Positions 42,149 through 54,664 of a stretch of 64,000 bases of DNA are shown here, piece by piece. Under the pieces are notes generated by a model. It had not been told where the DNA came from and ran no database searches. It saw only the letters and a list, made by a program, of their open reading frames with translations. The position numbers and the translations under genes were made by a program. Source of the DNA: Salvia splendens (taxonomy: Eukaryota; Streptophyta; Magnoliopsida; Lamiales; Lamiaceae); NCBI RefSeq assembly GCF_004379255.2, contig NC_056048.1, forward strand, positions 8,342,001 to 8,406,000, in the 5' to 3' direction. Numbering within the stretch: position 1 is the first letter of the stretch; each line of letters opens with the position of its first letter.

Positions 42149-45100
42149 ATGATGGAACAAGCATCTTCTGTAGCTCAGAGTGATGCTAGTGCTAATGCTC
42201 CTGATGCTGCTGGTTCCATTCTTTCACCTTCTGAAAATGCAGCTAGTCTTGCTCCTGGCGACATAGCTAATACAGGAGAAATAGTTTCTTCAGCAAGTGG
42301 AGTGAATGCAGACCCTGGGCTTACTCATGTGGTACCGGAAAATGTTCCCGAACAAGAAATCCATACTGTAGTGTCATATGATGCTGGTGAAAATTTAACT
42401 GGTCTTGCAAACTTGTCAGCAAATTCAACTCAAGTTTCTGTTTATGATGCTTCACTGAATGGCATTGATGTTAGTACAATCAGGGATGGATCTGCTGGTA
42501 TTATTTCTGAAAATGGGATTGCTTCAGCTGATTCTATGGAAACTGCTGCTATGCATCAGCCTTCGGATGGCCCTGGTATTTCTCTATGATCCTATAAAAC
42601 TTAACTGTGTAGAGGCTAGGTAATTATATCCCATTATTCTGATTTCCTTGTGGAATTAGGTTTTGAATGTAGTTGGAAAAGTTTTCCCGCATGTTGAAAT
42701 CTTTGGAATGGTGTTTTCTCTGTCTTTCTGTTTTTCTCAAATTGAAGTCATAAGGTCGGAATGTCTAAAGCTTTTTTTTGTATTTTGGTTGGATAAACAG
42801 TGAAGTTTTAGTAAATTCCCTATATTTAGAAATATAATGATGGTCGTGGTCATTAACTCGATGAAAAGCATATTTTGTTTTTGTACAGTGATGGTGGATT
42901 TGCATGGCTCTGTAATTGCTTCCTGGGCAATTTCCTGGACTATTTTATGCATCTATGGGTGGATTTTCCCACCAACTGTGATTCAGTTAATCTTAAACTG
43001 CAAACTATTATAATTACATAATTAGGTGGCTGGAAATTTTCCACATGTAAGGTTTTGACTATTTTGTTCTAGAGATTAAAGTTTTCAATGCATGAAAATC
43101 ATTAATGTTATTTAACAGTTGAATATTTTACACACTTTCCTTGCAATGCGCAATTGTGCAAATACTATTTTTGATGAATGCTATTGCTGATTCTCGTGTT
43201 GAAATATTTTCTGGCAGCCCTCACTGCAGAAGAAGAAAGGTTATGGAGCATAGTAGCAACTAATTCTCTGGACTTTGATGCTTGGACTGCCTTAATTGAT
43301 GAAACAGAGAGAACATTGGAGGTATGTCTGATAGTTTCAATTTTAGGACTTTGATGATCTTCTGCATTTGTTAGTTTTATATTTTGATGTGACAAACTTG
43401 GTACTTAAACTTGCGAATTGGTTGGAATTATAAGGTGCAAGTTACTCCGTGACGTGCTACTTGCTTTTTAGTTACTACTCCCTCCGTCTGCCATTAGGAG
43501 TCCCGGTTTACCATTTTAGTCTGTCCGCCATTAGGGTCTGCCATAGGATTCCCAGTTCACTTTTACTATAAATGATAGGTACACTTCACTTTCCACTAAC
43601 TCATTCTACTCACATTCTATTATAAAATTAATATATAAAATGGGCCCCAAATTCCACTATCTTTTCTCACCCACTTTCCTCTACATTTCTTAAAACCCGT
43701 GCCGAATTCAAATGGGACTCCTAATGGCAGACGGAGGGAGTACCTCTGAATGGGTTCAGGGATTCCTCTTGCTTCATGTTTAGTTATGATTTATGTTAAA
43801 TTAAACTAACTGTTCTTTCTTCTCACTCTTAGGGAAATATTTCAAAGATTCGAAAAGTTTATGATACATTTTTGGCGGAATTTCCTCTATGCTATGGTTA
43901 CTGGAAGAAGTATGCTGATCACGAGGCACGTATCAGCCCAGTGGAAAAAGTTGCAGAAGTTTATGAACGAGCTGTTCAAGGAGTTACCTACTCTGTGGAC
44001 ATGTGGTTGCATTATTGTGTCTTCGCTATTGGCACTTATGGAGATCCTGACACTATTAGAAGGTAACTCCTTAAAAACTACACTCATTCAAGCTGTGTGG
44101 TTATTTTGTCACACTCTAACATGCTTTCAGCATCTGCAACGGCCATTACTGAAGTCTGAGGTGTTAAGGTTTGTAGGGAGTGCACATTATACAAGTTATT
44201 TTTTTCCTGATGTGCAAACCCTTGTTTTCTCTGCTACTATTTAGTAGCTGAGTTTTTGGGATTCAATCGTAATATGGCCTTGTCAGCCTTTCAGTCACAC
44301 TTTCTCCCTAGGGTTAGTAATGTAAATTTCCAATAAATTTTTCTGTCTGTAACGATGGCACATGGGGTGCTTCAAGACACAATTGCTGCCCTGAAGCTGT
44401 TGCACAGTAAGTCTAAGATGGCCTGTATCTCTCATCCTCTGACGAGCTGTGTAAGATTCTATTGAGTAAGGTAAATGAACAGCATAATTTGTTAGTTCAG
44501 ATTTCTCAACGCTCTTTGAGTGAATAGTTCCTTGTTGATACTAGTCCACTACACTTTTTTGGGTGATTGTTGGCTACCTTGTATCTTTACTGAGTGTTAC
44601 TGCCATCTACTGTTATGATGTTTCAGGCTATTTGAACGAGCCTTAGCTTATGTTGGAACAGATTATCTGTGCTTTCCACTCTGGGATAAATACATAGAGT
44701 ATGAAATTTCACAACAAGATTGGTCCCATGTTGCCACAATTTATACAAGGGTGTTAGAGATTCCAAATCAGCAGCTGGATCGTTATTTTGAAGGGTAATA
44801 TTTTGTACTTTAGCCTGTCACGTTAATTGTTTGTTTAATATTAAATGAACTTGCTATGAAGTGAGGGTTAGTTATATTTATGCCATGTCTACATTCTTTT
44901 AGTTTCTACCTCTTGTGCCCATGCTCCTTGATTGTACTAAGATTCAGTGTCACTTGCATGTTAGTTGTGGCAGTTTTTGATTCGTGTTGCAGTTTAAACA
45001 AAATTGAAAACTGAATGATTTTCCCAAGCCTGCTTTGGTTACAGTTGTGTTTTGTTTTAAATCTTCCTTTATGGAGTATGATGGAGACAGTTAACTAGCA

Positions 45101-48100
45101 TTCTGTTTAGCTCCTAAACTGACTGTTCACTCATGTATGTATTCAGTGTGCTCTTTAATTGTGGTGTGGGTTTTTTCTCCTTGACTGGTAGGCTGACCCT
45201 TGTGTTGGGAACATCTGTGCACATGTTATTACAGGTTTAAAGAGTTGGTTGCTAGCCGTCCTCTGTCTGAGTTGCGAACAGTTGAGGAAGCAGCAGCTGC
45301 TACTGACACAAATTCTGAAGATAATGTTGAAGAGATTCCTCCCAATGCTGCAGAGCAATCATCGAAGTTTGCAAATGATAGCTTAAAAGATGCTGAGGAC
45401 TTGGAGAAGTACATTGCTATTAGGGAAGAGATTTATAAGAAAGCTAAAGAGTTTGATTCTAAGATCATTGGTTTTGAAACAGCGATCAGAAGGCCCTATT
45501 TCCATGTGAGGCCTCTCAATGTTGCGGAGCTTGAAAATTGGCATAATTATCTTGATTTTACAGAAGGTGGAGATGACTTCAATAAGGTACCCAAGTGTGT
45601 TTGATTTGCACAATTTCTAATTTCTCTTTGCATTTAGCTTTAGTTGTCCTTGTTATACATTGACTAACAGTTAAGTAGTATCTGCCGCATCATATGCTTT
45701 ATTGGCTAAACCATTGGAGAAGCTTCTTAAAAAATGGGATATTGAACTTGGACTCTAGCATTGGGCCTTCCATTTGCTTTCTATAAGGCTAAGTACCTCA
45801 AACTCTCATTTGTGAGTTGAAATTCTGGGTCAGATGTGTAGTATGGCAATAATTTTGTTTTAAAGTTCCAATGTTATGCATGCAGGTGTGTTGTTATCTT
45901 CCTAACCATCTACTATCTGTCAGTCAAGGAGGGTCCCTCCTTTCATATTTGAGGGGCCTCCCTTTTTCCGCCAGCGAGGAGTATTCTTTGTGCATTCCTC
46001 CTTCGCACTCCTTTGTTTTTTGTCCTTTTCATAATATTGAAATAGATGTTTGATCTGTAACACTATCTATATTTTCAGGTTGTTAAGCTCTACGAAAGGT
46101 GTTTAATAGCGTGTGCTAGATACCCAGAATTCTGGATACGTTATGTCCTGTGCATGGAAGCTAGTGGCAGTATGGAGCTTGTAGAAAATGCGCTTGCTCG
46201 TGCTACTCAAGTATTTGTCAAGGTAGCATCGCTCAAGTTATTCTATTATCAATATAGTAAAAAATTATGTCATGCCTTTGATCTATTTAAATTGTCAAAT
46301 ACTCCCTCCGTTCCACTCAAGATGTCCACCTTTCCTTATGAGTTTGCCCCACTTAAGATGTCCATTTTCTATATTTGGAAATAAATTCCTCTCTCCTCTC
46401 ATTATGTTCACCTACTTTTTTCTCTCTACTTACTCCACCTAACAACTCCTCCTAAAATCCCGTGCCACTCAAGAATGTAGACATCTTGAGTGGTACGGAG
46501 CCATGGAGGGAGTATGATGGTTTCTCGATTGCTAGTTTATTTTTATTTTATTACAGATCTTAATTACATTTTCCTTGTTTTAATCATTTAGTATATGAAT
46601 ATAGATAGCTATGAGAGCTTTTACTTATTATTGTTGTTTGTGATAACACACTAAGTGATTACCGCTGTAAATGATAACTTGAGTTATTTAGACTGGTCAG
46701 CAGGCTAAAACTTGTTTTAATGTTGTTTAACTATGTCGCATATACACAGAGGCAGCCAGAGATCCATCTTTTTGCTGCTCAATTTAAAGAACAGCATGGT
46801 GACATTTCGGGAGCACGAGCTGCTTATCAACATGTTCACACTGGGATTGCACCTGGTCTTCTAGAGGCAATAATAAAGCATGCAAACATGGAAAAACGAC
46901 TTGTGAGATATTCTAACTATGCTTTCCTGTTTACTGGTTGACAATGCAGCCAAAATTTTTTTACTAAATGTTTTCCCGTTCCACAGGGGAATTTGGAAGA
47001 TGCTTGTTCTTTGTATGAGCAGGCAATTGCTATTGAGAAGGGAAAGGAACATTCACAAGCTTTATCTTTGTTGTTCGCTCAGTACTCACGTTTCATATTC
47101 TTGGTACATTTTGTAATTTTATATTACTACTCATTCTTATGCTAGTTGGCTCATGTTCCATTTATATTGCTAGTGTATCCTGTTATTATAGTTCACTATT
47201 ATTATATTATATGCAAATTGCTTGCATGTAGGAATTAACTTAGTTTTTTAGACTTTTTAAACCAGTGTTATGTTTAAAGTAGTTTAGGGAGTAGTACCAT
47301 ATTTTGAATTAGAGTTCTGTTTCAGTATGCTCAGCATTTTTTTAAATAGTTTGATAAGTGCTATCTTTTTTTTTTCTATGTCTAGAATGCTTGTGTTTCA
47401 TTGCAATATCATTGACAGATCAACTTGCCCTTTAATTTGTTGTTTTATCTATCCCTCTAACTATCACTAGTATCTTAGTAAATGTTTTCATATTGAATTG
47501 TTTGGAAGCACTGACTTTTTTATGACATGTGGGGTTGTGTATACCATTGGAGATTTTTTTTGTTTTTTTTTGTGGGCAACATCTCATACATCCTTAATTT
47601 TTTTTTATTCAAGGTTTCTCGCAATGTTGAAAAGGCAAGAGACATTCTTGTTCAAGGCGTGGAGAGTGCGCCACTGTCAAAGCCACTGCTGGAGGTTCTA
47701 TGATTTTTGCTATTTGTTGATCAGATTCTGCCCTTAGTGGCTTAGCTTTCAGTTATCTCTCTTTTTCTTATAACAAAACAAGGGGAAAATGGCCATGCAG
47801 AGAGAAATTGATAGGCACATCTATGTAAAAAGAAATGTGTTTCTACTTTTCTCATAACATTGCCCTTTGGTTTCATTTGTTAAATCTGATTTCTTGCAGG
47901 CAATGATACACTTAGAGTCAATTCAGACTCTTCCAAAGCAAATAGAATATCTAGATTCGTTGGTTGAGAAATTTATTGTTCCTAGTCCTGAGAACCCTAG
48001 TATTGCAAGTGTTGATGACCGGGAGGAGCTGTCGAGCATTTTCTTGGAGGTAATGAAGAAGTTCAGCTTCCATAAATTTTTTGAATCTGAAATTGAGCCA

Positions 48101-49730
48101 TAATGATATAACTGTGCCTATGTTGGCTAGTCAACTGTTAAGTTTCTTATGATGATGTGGAGCACACAATTGTGCATGATATGGTTGATGGGTACACATT
48201 TTTGAATACCATGTGGACTTCTTCAAATTTGAATTATACTGGCACTTTATCTACAAGTAGCTTTATTGTGCATTATGTTGTGTACTAAAAATATAATGCT
48301 TAATTTTCACGTCACCACACAAATGTCTCAATTTTATCTATGAGACACTGCTTCGATTTGGGATTAATGAATGAGAGGTCATGTATGGGCATATCATATC
48401 ATGGCTGATATTACATTTGAAATTTGCAGTTCCTGGATCTCTTTGGAGACGCTATGTCTGTTAAGAAGGCAGATTATAGACATTCAAAATTGTTCTTGAA
48501 CCGTACAAGCACGGCAGAGTCAAAGAAACGTCATGCTGAGGAGTATTTAGCTTCAGACAGAACAAAACTTGCAAAATCACTTGTTTCGACTTCTGCACCC
48601 TCTGTGATGGGTGTGTATCCTAGTTCACAAAATCAGTGGCCTGCAGGTTATGGTGTACAACCTCAAGCTTGGCCTCAAGCTGCACAAACTCAGGCACAGC
48701 AGTGGAATTACGCACAACAGGTATATTTCACTGTTCTTTTCGACCTTTTGTTTGGGGGTACAAAATGAAATTTAAATATCCTGCAACTTTAGTGAGATAA
48801 TATGCCGTGCTTATTTTCCCTGCATTTTGATGGTGTGCGCGTGGTTTATTTCTTGTATTAAGAGGTTACGAATAGGTCTTTGTAGAACATAATAATCTGA
48901 CTTATTTTGTCCACTACTTCATGTTCTGCTTTCGACTTCCTGTAGGCTGCTGCGTAATGCAACTTGCTGCAATTATTTTGTTTATTTATAATTTTTCTAT
49001 TGGCGCATAGGCTGGGTATGGCAGTTATGGAGCAAATTATGCACATCCACAGGCATCTGTTTCAGTTCCTCAAAGTACGGCATATGGAACTTATCCTCAG
49101 ACCTACCAAGCGCAGGTAACATAATAGTTTATTGTTTGTTACTTTAGGTGTTGTGCTAGTTTTCTTGTTCTGATCAATACTTGCCCTTTACTTGTTCATG
49201 CTCCCATGAATTTTCTTGTGTCATTTTATTTTATCTTCAACTTGTACATGAGGAATTACATATTCCACTTTGAAGGAATAGTTTTACCTTTTTGAAATAT
49301 GTCACCAACGCAACACAAAATGGCGATCTTAGCTTCATTCAGAATCAATATAACCTGTTGCTTGGGGAATTGAAATTGGTTGTCCACAAATACTTTATGA
49401 TGAATTGGCGCCTACATTATCTCCAAACTACATTAATGCTATTGTTCTTTTCAATTTATCTCATCAGTACTTGCATATATTGATGATTTTTTATTATACT
49501 ACGTTTTGGACACCAATTGGTATAATTAGGTGCTATGGTCAAATTGAAGCAAAGATTACCTTTGTTTCCTGTTATGTGTTTAGTGGTGATTTATTCAACA
49601 GAGATTATGGTGAGAAGTTCTATTTTGCCTTGTTATCGAGCAGGCCTTTCCCCATGCACAGCCTGCTGTAGCTGCAGCTCCAGCTCCGGTCCAGCAAACT
49701 CCTGCTGCATATTACTCTGGTTATTACTAA
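42149..49730 (+). CDS. PRP39: Pre-mRNA-processing factor 39 (PRP39)
   Basis: Thirteen coding exons: 42149-42575, 43218-43321, 43833-44062, 44627-44794, 45235-45586, 46079-46222, 46750-46902, 46987-47103, 47614-47694, 47900-48049, 48430-48720, 49011-49115, 49644-49730. All junctions are GT-AG and the frame closes to 802 residues. Residues 1-140 are a Ser/Ala/Glu-rich, probably disordered leader. About 145-620 is an array of HAT (half-a-TPR) repeats: [111 protein letters not shown]. The C-terminus from about 690 is Gln/Pro/Ala/Tyr-rich, ending [11 protein letters not shown]39 is a U1 snRNP-associated protein that helps select 5' splice sites; plant PRP39a also affects flowering time. Two MITEs sit in introns without touching splice sites. 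The Met pair at 42149/42152 is the first in-frame start. Confidence 0.95.
43476..43742. mobile_element. Stowaway-like MITE in PRP39 intron
   Basis: TACTCCCTCCGTCTGCCATT at the left and TGGCAGACGGAGGGAGTA at the right, TA edges, 267 bp. The end words GCCATTAGGAGTCCC are close to those of the MITE at 57348-57586, so both belong to one subfamily. Confidence 0.9.
46300..46514. mobile_element. Stowaway-like MITE in PRP39 intron
   Basis: TACTCCCTCCGTTCCACTCA at the left and GAGTGGTACGG..GGAGGGAGTA at the right, TA edges, about 215 bp. A short CCAT insertion lies near the right end. Confidence 0.88.
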
Positions 49731-51098
49731 GGAAACATTGGATAGGTCCAATTTTGTAAGTCGGTTGTAAGAAACAAGGACCGATACACGCTGTAAGATA
49801 TAAGTGACCGATATGATGAGTTTTTTGTGTGCTATGGATGGGGGTTTAGCTTAATATCGATTACTTTCTCTTCAGATACTTACATGCAGAAGATCAATTT
49901 CCATTTACAATTTAACCACTTTTCTGGCTATTTAGTTTTAAGTTTCTATAGATTTATTAGTCTTTGTTGTGCATTGTTGATTTGGAAGCTCTACTGTTAT
50001 CGTCGTGATAAAAGAAACTTGTGCATTATATATATATCCAGAAGATACAATCAACATAGACTAAATAATACTCCACTATCTTTTCCATCTGTCTCATGCT
50101 TATATCCATTTATGCAAATTTTCTCTTTATTTTATGATTTATGGGTATCGCTATTTACCAATACCTTTTCAACTATCTTTTTTCATTCTCTCATACTTTT
50201 TTAATTGCGTGTTAAAACTCGTGTCATTTCAAATGGTCTATTTCTATGTGACATTGTACATTTATAAATACATGCAAGTTTGAATACATGAATATTTAGT
50301 GAACACTTGCCAAAATATACATGCATTAATACATACTTTGAAGACTAGCTTACTAAATTATTTTATGAGCTAAAATTTGACTGCATAGTCTAAGTTCTTT
50401 CTTTTCTGTGCTAGTGGAACTGTTTGTGTAGTCTAAACTTTTAAAAACGCTAAGATTTAGGAGAACGCCTTCTTATTTTTGCTAAGATGACTTGGTTCCA
50501 TATGTTCAGATGAAAAAGAAATTCCACAATAGACTAAGTTTTGTCACCAAATTTCGTATAGCGAGACATTTTTATAGAAAATGTAAAAGTTTAAGATATT
50601 TGATGAAAACAAAAAACAAAGAAATAACTTTTTGACATATACTAAAAGTTGTAGACATAACACACTATTTTGTAATCTAGCAAAACTTTGAGATATAACA
50701 AGAGTGGAGCCAGCCCATAAGCAGCAGACGCAAATGCCCCCTTACCCTTTCCCACCCGTCACCCTTTCCCACCATTATATATTTATATATAAATTTCAAA
50801 TTATATACTACTATATAAAATACACCAAATGCTTCTTCTCATATACATAAATTTTTTCCATATTTTATATTTTTTCCCTTCTTAAATGAATTAATAGCTT
50901 CGCCCAAAATATATAGACTTTTGTATTTCAAAAACTTACTATAGTACTACTATAAATTATCAAAACACCATGCAAACAAAAGAAAACTTGTACTCAATCT
51001 TTCAAGCCGTACATAGATAGTTATAGCATGTACAAATTAAGTCTAAAATAGCAACGCAGCAAGTAGAAAGATGTTATGTTCTAGATTTAACAAATCAA
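49731..51098. other. PRP39 3' UTR, intergenic, and a possible hAT-like remnant
   Basis: The first 250 bases are probable 3' UTR. At about 50703-50930 the words GAGTGGAGCCAGCC..AAATGCCCCCTTACC at one side and ATAGCTTCGCCC at the other resemble a common plant hAT-type MITE with GGCGGAGCCAG ends, but boundaries and duplication are unclear. The rest is AT-rich and non-coding. Confidence 0.4.
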
Positions 51099-51404
51099 TT
51101 AAATAATCATGGCAACCAAAGAGCAAAAATCTTGTTCATCGCAAGGGAGGGTTAATCCCATATCGTGGTGAAATCCAAACTCCTCTTCGGCCTTTAGCAA
51201 TAACGCTTGAAACATGGAATTTTCGAGAAGTGTAATAGGAACGAGATATCTGGTCCTATTTTCGCCCACGTACACTGCAAAATGGCCTTTTGGGACGTCG
51301 TTTCTCCTCCCATTGCTTGAGCGCTTGACGGCTACTGCACTTGTGGTGGCGGTAGTAGTAGTAGTAGTAGTAGTACAACTCTTGTTTGTTTTCCATATAG
51401 CCAT
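51099..51404 (-). CDS. Small auxin-up RNA (SAUR) protein
   Basis: A single exon of 101 residues from the ATG at 51404. A basic N-terminus ([10 protein letters not shown]) and a Thr run coded by a trinucleotide repeat lead into the SAUR domain: [57 protein letters not shown]. SAURs are short-lived plant proteins that inhibit PP2C.D phosphatases and so activate plasma-membrane H+-ATPases during cell expansion. SAUR genes are normally intronless and of this length. The frame is open further upstream, but the SAUR family starts near here and a TATA box lies about 75 bases upstream of this ATG. The trinucleotide run makes the Thr number likely to vary between individuals. Confidence 0.93.
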   Translation of the reverse strand: MAIWKTNKSCTTTTTTTTATTSAVAVKRSSNGRRNDVPKGHFAVYVGENRTRYLVPITLLENSMFQALLLKAEEEFGFHHDMGLTLPCDEQDFCSLVAMII

Positions 51405-51477
51405 GGCTTTTTTCTTCTTCTTTTTGGCTTGAGATATTAGAAACAATTTAGGATATGGGGAAAATGAAAGGGGATTC

Positions 51478-51489
51478 TTATATATATAC
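51478..51489 (-). promoter_or_regulatory. TATA box of the SAUR gene
   Basis: On the minus strand TATATATAAG lies about 75-85 bases upstream of the SAUR ATG, giving a leader of about 50 bases. No clear TGTCTC auxin-response element was seen in the next 300 bases. Confidence 0.55.
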
Positions 51490-52207
51490 ACACATAATGG
51501 GAAATGATAAATTTTGGTAGAAACAAAAACATGTGGAGTGTGGGGGCAAAAAACTAATTGTTGCATGTTTTTTCGTAAGAAATCATGTTGAATGGTGGTC
51601 ATCAACCATTTTTAGTGTGGCCTACATTCTTGCATTCAACAGGACACTAGGGCTATCCAATGTTCAAATTCTGAAATTCCTACCTTAATATTATTTTTAA
51701 AATTAATAAACGTGGCTTCATATTTCATAATTCATTATTATAAAAATGAGGAATAGCAATCTTGAATGCAAATTACATAATTTTATCGAATTTGGAATTT
51801 CGTGCAACTCTTGACACATTACAATTATAATACAGCCGGGTCCTAATCCTTTATTAAAAATTGTCTAAGCTATTGTGTATTTTTTTTATAATAATTGTTA
51901 AATAAACTCAATTGGCAATTAAATATGAGGAGACAATACTTGTGCAATTTTTTTTATTCTTCTTGATAATTGATAGACCTACCTGTGATCACATCATAAT
52001 TATATGTTACATAGATATTTATTATGTATGCATTAATTATCGTACGATCATATCCTTGATTGATTAACCGAAAAGAGGATAACGTGATGTTGCATTTGAA
52101 AGGAATTAAATAAATGAATCCAGAACTAAACTTGTCCAATTTGTTAATCTCACACGAAGAAATTACTAAGTGAATTAGGTTAAACCATAATATCATTAAG
52201 GGAAATG
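51490..52207. other. SAUR upstream region, no gene seen
   Basis: AT-rich and non-coding. Several CATGT and CATGCA words are present but no recognised repeat or ORF of quality. Confidence 0.45.
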
Positions 52208-52868
52208 ATCCATTGCTAACTAATTTGCAATCACAAATTAAGACCAAATTTTAGTCATTAGATTAGAAGATCTAACGGTTGAAATAATACCACATGTATT
52301 ATATTTTAAATTAAAAAAATTATTAAATAAACTTAAAAGGTATTAATGTCAATTCTCTCTCATCAAAATCATCTTAAAACTTTAAATTTACGTAACTATC
52401 TCGATTTAAATTATTTTTGTGCAAAAAATATATCAAATTAAAGACAATTTTATAAGGATTCCAACGAGATCTCAATTGCATATGTTCCGACGATGTTCGG
52501 GTGATGAAATTTGATAAATTATATTTCAATTTTCGTAAATGTTGATAAGCAGATTTTATCAATAAATGCAAAAAAAATCTCAATATAGTGTATGCAAAAT
52601 CTCAATATAATGTAAGTATTGATATTTTCTTGTGCTTGTGTTGATATTCTCATGTCATATTATTGGTATTTGTAATATACTATGTTGATATAAAAAACAC
52701 CCACGAAGATTATCATATGATAACATAATGACGATATTACCCTTTTGTTGATATTTTGTCTACTATTTATTAAAATTTGTGAACTTTAATCTCATTCACT
52801 CATTTTAAAATCTAAGGGAGTAGATTTAGTCTTAATTTTGGATTATGGTGTTATAAGCATTAGAAGAG
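52208..52868. mobile_element. Possible TIR element with TTGATAT motifs
   Basis: The left edge (GATCCATTGCTAACTAATTT, ACAAATTAAGACCAAAT, TTAGATT) and the right edge read inward (TCTTCTAATGCTTATAACAC, AAAATTAAGACTAAAT, TTAGATT) form an imperfect inverted repeat of about 70 bases. Inside, TTGATATT words occur several times at 52610-52755. Flanks are TA-rich but lack a clear (TA)n tract. Non-coding and old. Confidence 0.5.
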
Positions 52869-53524
52869 GACCCTATACATTAATATACAATTATTCGTTT
52901 ACGCAGTTATGGATTCTGGTAGATATTCATTTGTATAAAGCTTTCTATACAATACTTTGTATGAATGAACTATAATGGCCAACGTCTCATCTTAAGAGGG
53001 GATGATTAGTACTAATACCTTATTTCAATGTCGATGTTATGACCAACTAAAAAATTGCAATATATACTGTATCATGGCATTTGAAGTTCCTAGTAACAAA
53101 ACGTTTGATTATTGAATGAATAATGAGACATAGTGTCTTTGCAATAAAAGGGATTAATATATAATTTTCTATCATTTTGTTAATTATGAGGTTTATAATA
53201 CTTTATATTTAGACATTCTTATCCTCTCTCCCTGTTTATTAGGATTATAATAAGTTGATTTTTTAATTTAACAAACAAATCCAATCTAATCTATACTAGT
53301 ATTATTTTATTTTCTATTAGAAATTCTTATTAAATCTAGGAATGACATGCTCGCTAGTTAGAATTAGTGGCTCTGTCGATTTTTTCTCTTTTCAATATTT
53401 AATTTTGCTTTATTTTTTTATTCACTTCATCTTCTTCCTCTATGTTAAAATAAAAGGTTTCAATTTTCTTTCTCCGTTCTAAATTTTAATTATTAATGAA
53501 TAAATTGGTTTAATATTTCTTAAA
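52869..53524. other. AT-rich intergenic, no gene seen
   Basis: Low-complexity sequence without recognisable coding or terminal repeats. Confidence 0.45.
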
Positions 53525-53660
53525 TTTTCAATTCTAAATTATCTTTCTCTATTTCAAAAAATATCTATAATTATTCAAAATTAATTACTCCATATTTTTC
53601 AATTCTAAATTATATTTCTCTATTTCATTAAAATATCTATAATTATTCAAAATTAAACTC
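53525..53660 (+). repeat. ~66-bp direct tandem duplication
   Basis: TTTCAATTCTAAATTATCTT..TCAAAATTAATTACTC at 53525-53590 recurs at 53596-53660 with a few differences, so it is older than the perfect duplications near 30.9 and 31.7 kb. Confidence 0.8.
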
Positions 53661-54422
53661 TATATTGCTATTGGAAAATTTGCAGATATTATGTTTCAAT
53701 GTGGACTAGAAAATCTAATTAAAGTTGATAAAAGAATGAATCAAGCAAAACATGATGTATGTTAATATTTCCATAATTAATTTAAATTAATTTTTGAGAT
53801 AATATCGATTTAGTGTGATATGAGGGGAAAATTCTCAATGGTGCGATCAATTACTAACTCTCCTTAACATGTTATCTACAACAAATTAGTGATTATATGA
53901 TCTATATAGATCTAATTGTTTCTAAATTGCCATGAGTAATTTTATTTTTCACTCTGTATTATTTAATCTTAAAAGAATAATAACAACCACCAAATTTAAG
54001 GCATATGATCGCGCTATACTAAAATATCAACACGATGACATAAGTATGTCAACACAATTTAATATATTGACATTGTACAGTAAATTATATTGATATATTA
54101 GGATAAATATATTAAACTGCTTATCAAATTTTTTGAAAATTTATGAAAATATTATCAAAATTTGTCACTCGATATATATGTAAAAAAATAATTTAAATTG
54201 AAATAGTTATATGAAATCAAAGTGTTGAGACATTTTTGAAGAGTAAGTTATAACTAAATTATTGTTAGTTGACTGACATTAAGACACCTACATTTTTTGT
54301 AGGTTGTATTGATATTAAGAGCTAAATAGGTCTTGATTTGATGATATGATGACTATTATTTAGAGCATTTTAAGTTAGCATTATAACACATTACGCACCC
54401 CATACCTAATGGCTAATATGTG
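53661..54422. other. AT-rich intergenic, no gene seen
   Basis: Non-coding. A short cluster of TATCAACAC/TGTCAACAC/TTGACATTG words at about 54025-54075 recalls the motif-rich TIR elements, but no ends were found. Confidence 0.4.
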
Positions 54423-54664
54423 TATTTTTCCGTCCACGAAAAATAGTCTTATTTTGTCATTTTTGAATGTTCATAAAAAATAGTCTATTTTCTAAAAATT
54501 GAAAGTTTATGTGTCATACCTCTCTCTCTCTCTCTTACTTTACCCACTTTTTGTCCATATCTCCCTTATTTTACATATTTTTCTCATTCACTTTTATTTG
54601 ACCAATTTCATATTAAAATCCGTGCGGTCCACAAATAGGACTATTTTTTATGGATAGAGAAAGT
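54423..54664. mobile_element. Diverged Stowaway-like MITE
   Basis: The left part ATTTTTCCGTCCACGAAAAA.., and the right part ACTATTTTTTATGGATAGAG..AAGTA are complementary with mismatches. The interior has the CT-rich run and AAAATCCGTGCGGTCC word typical of this MITE group. About 242 bp. Confidence 0.65.
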
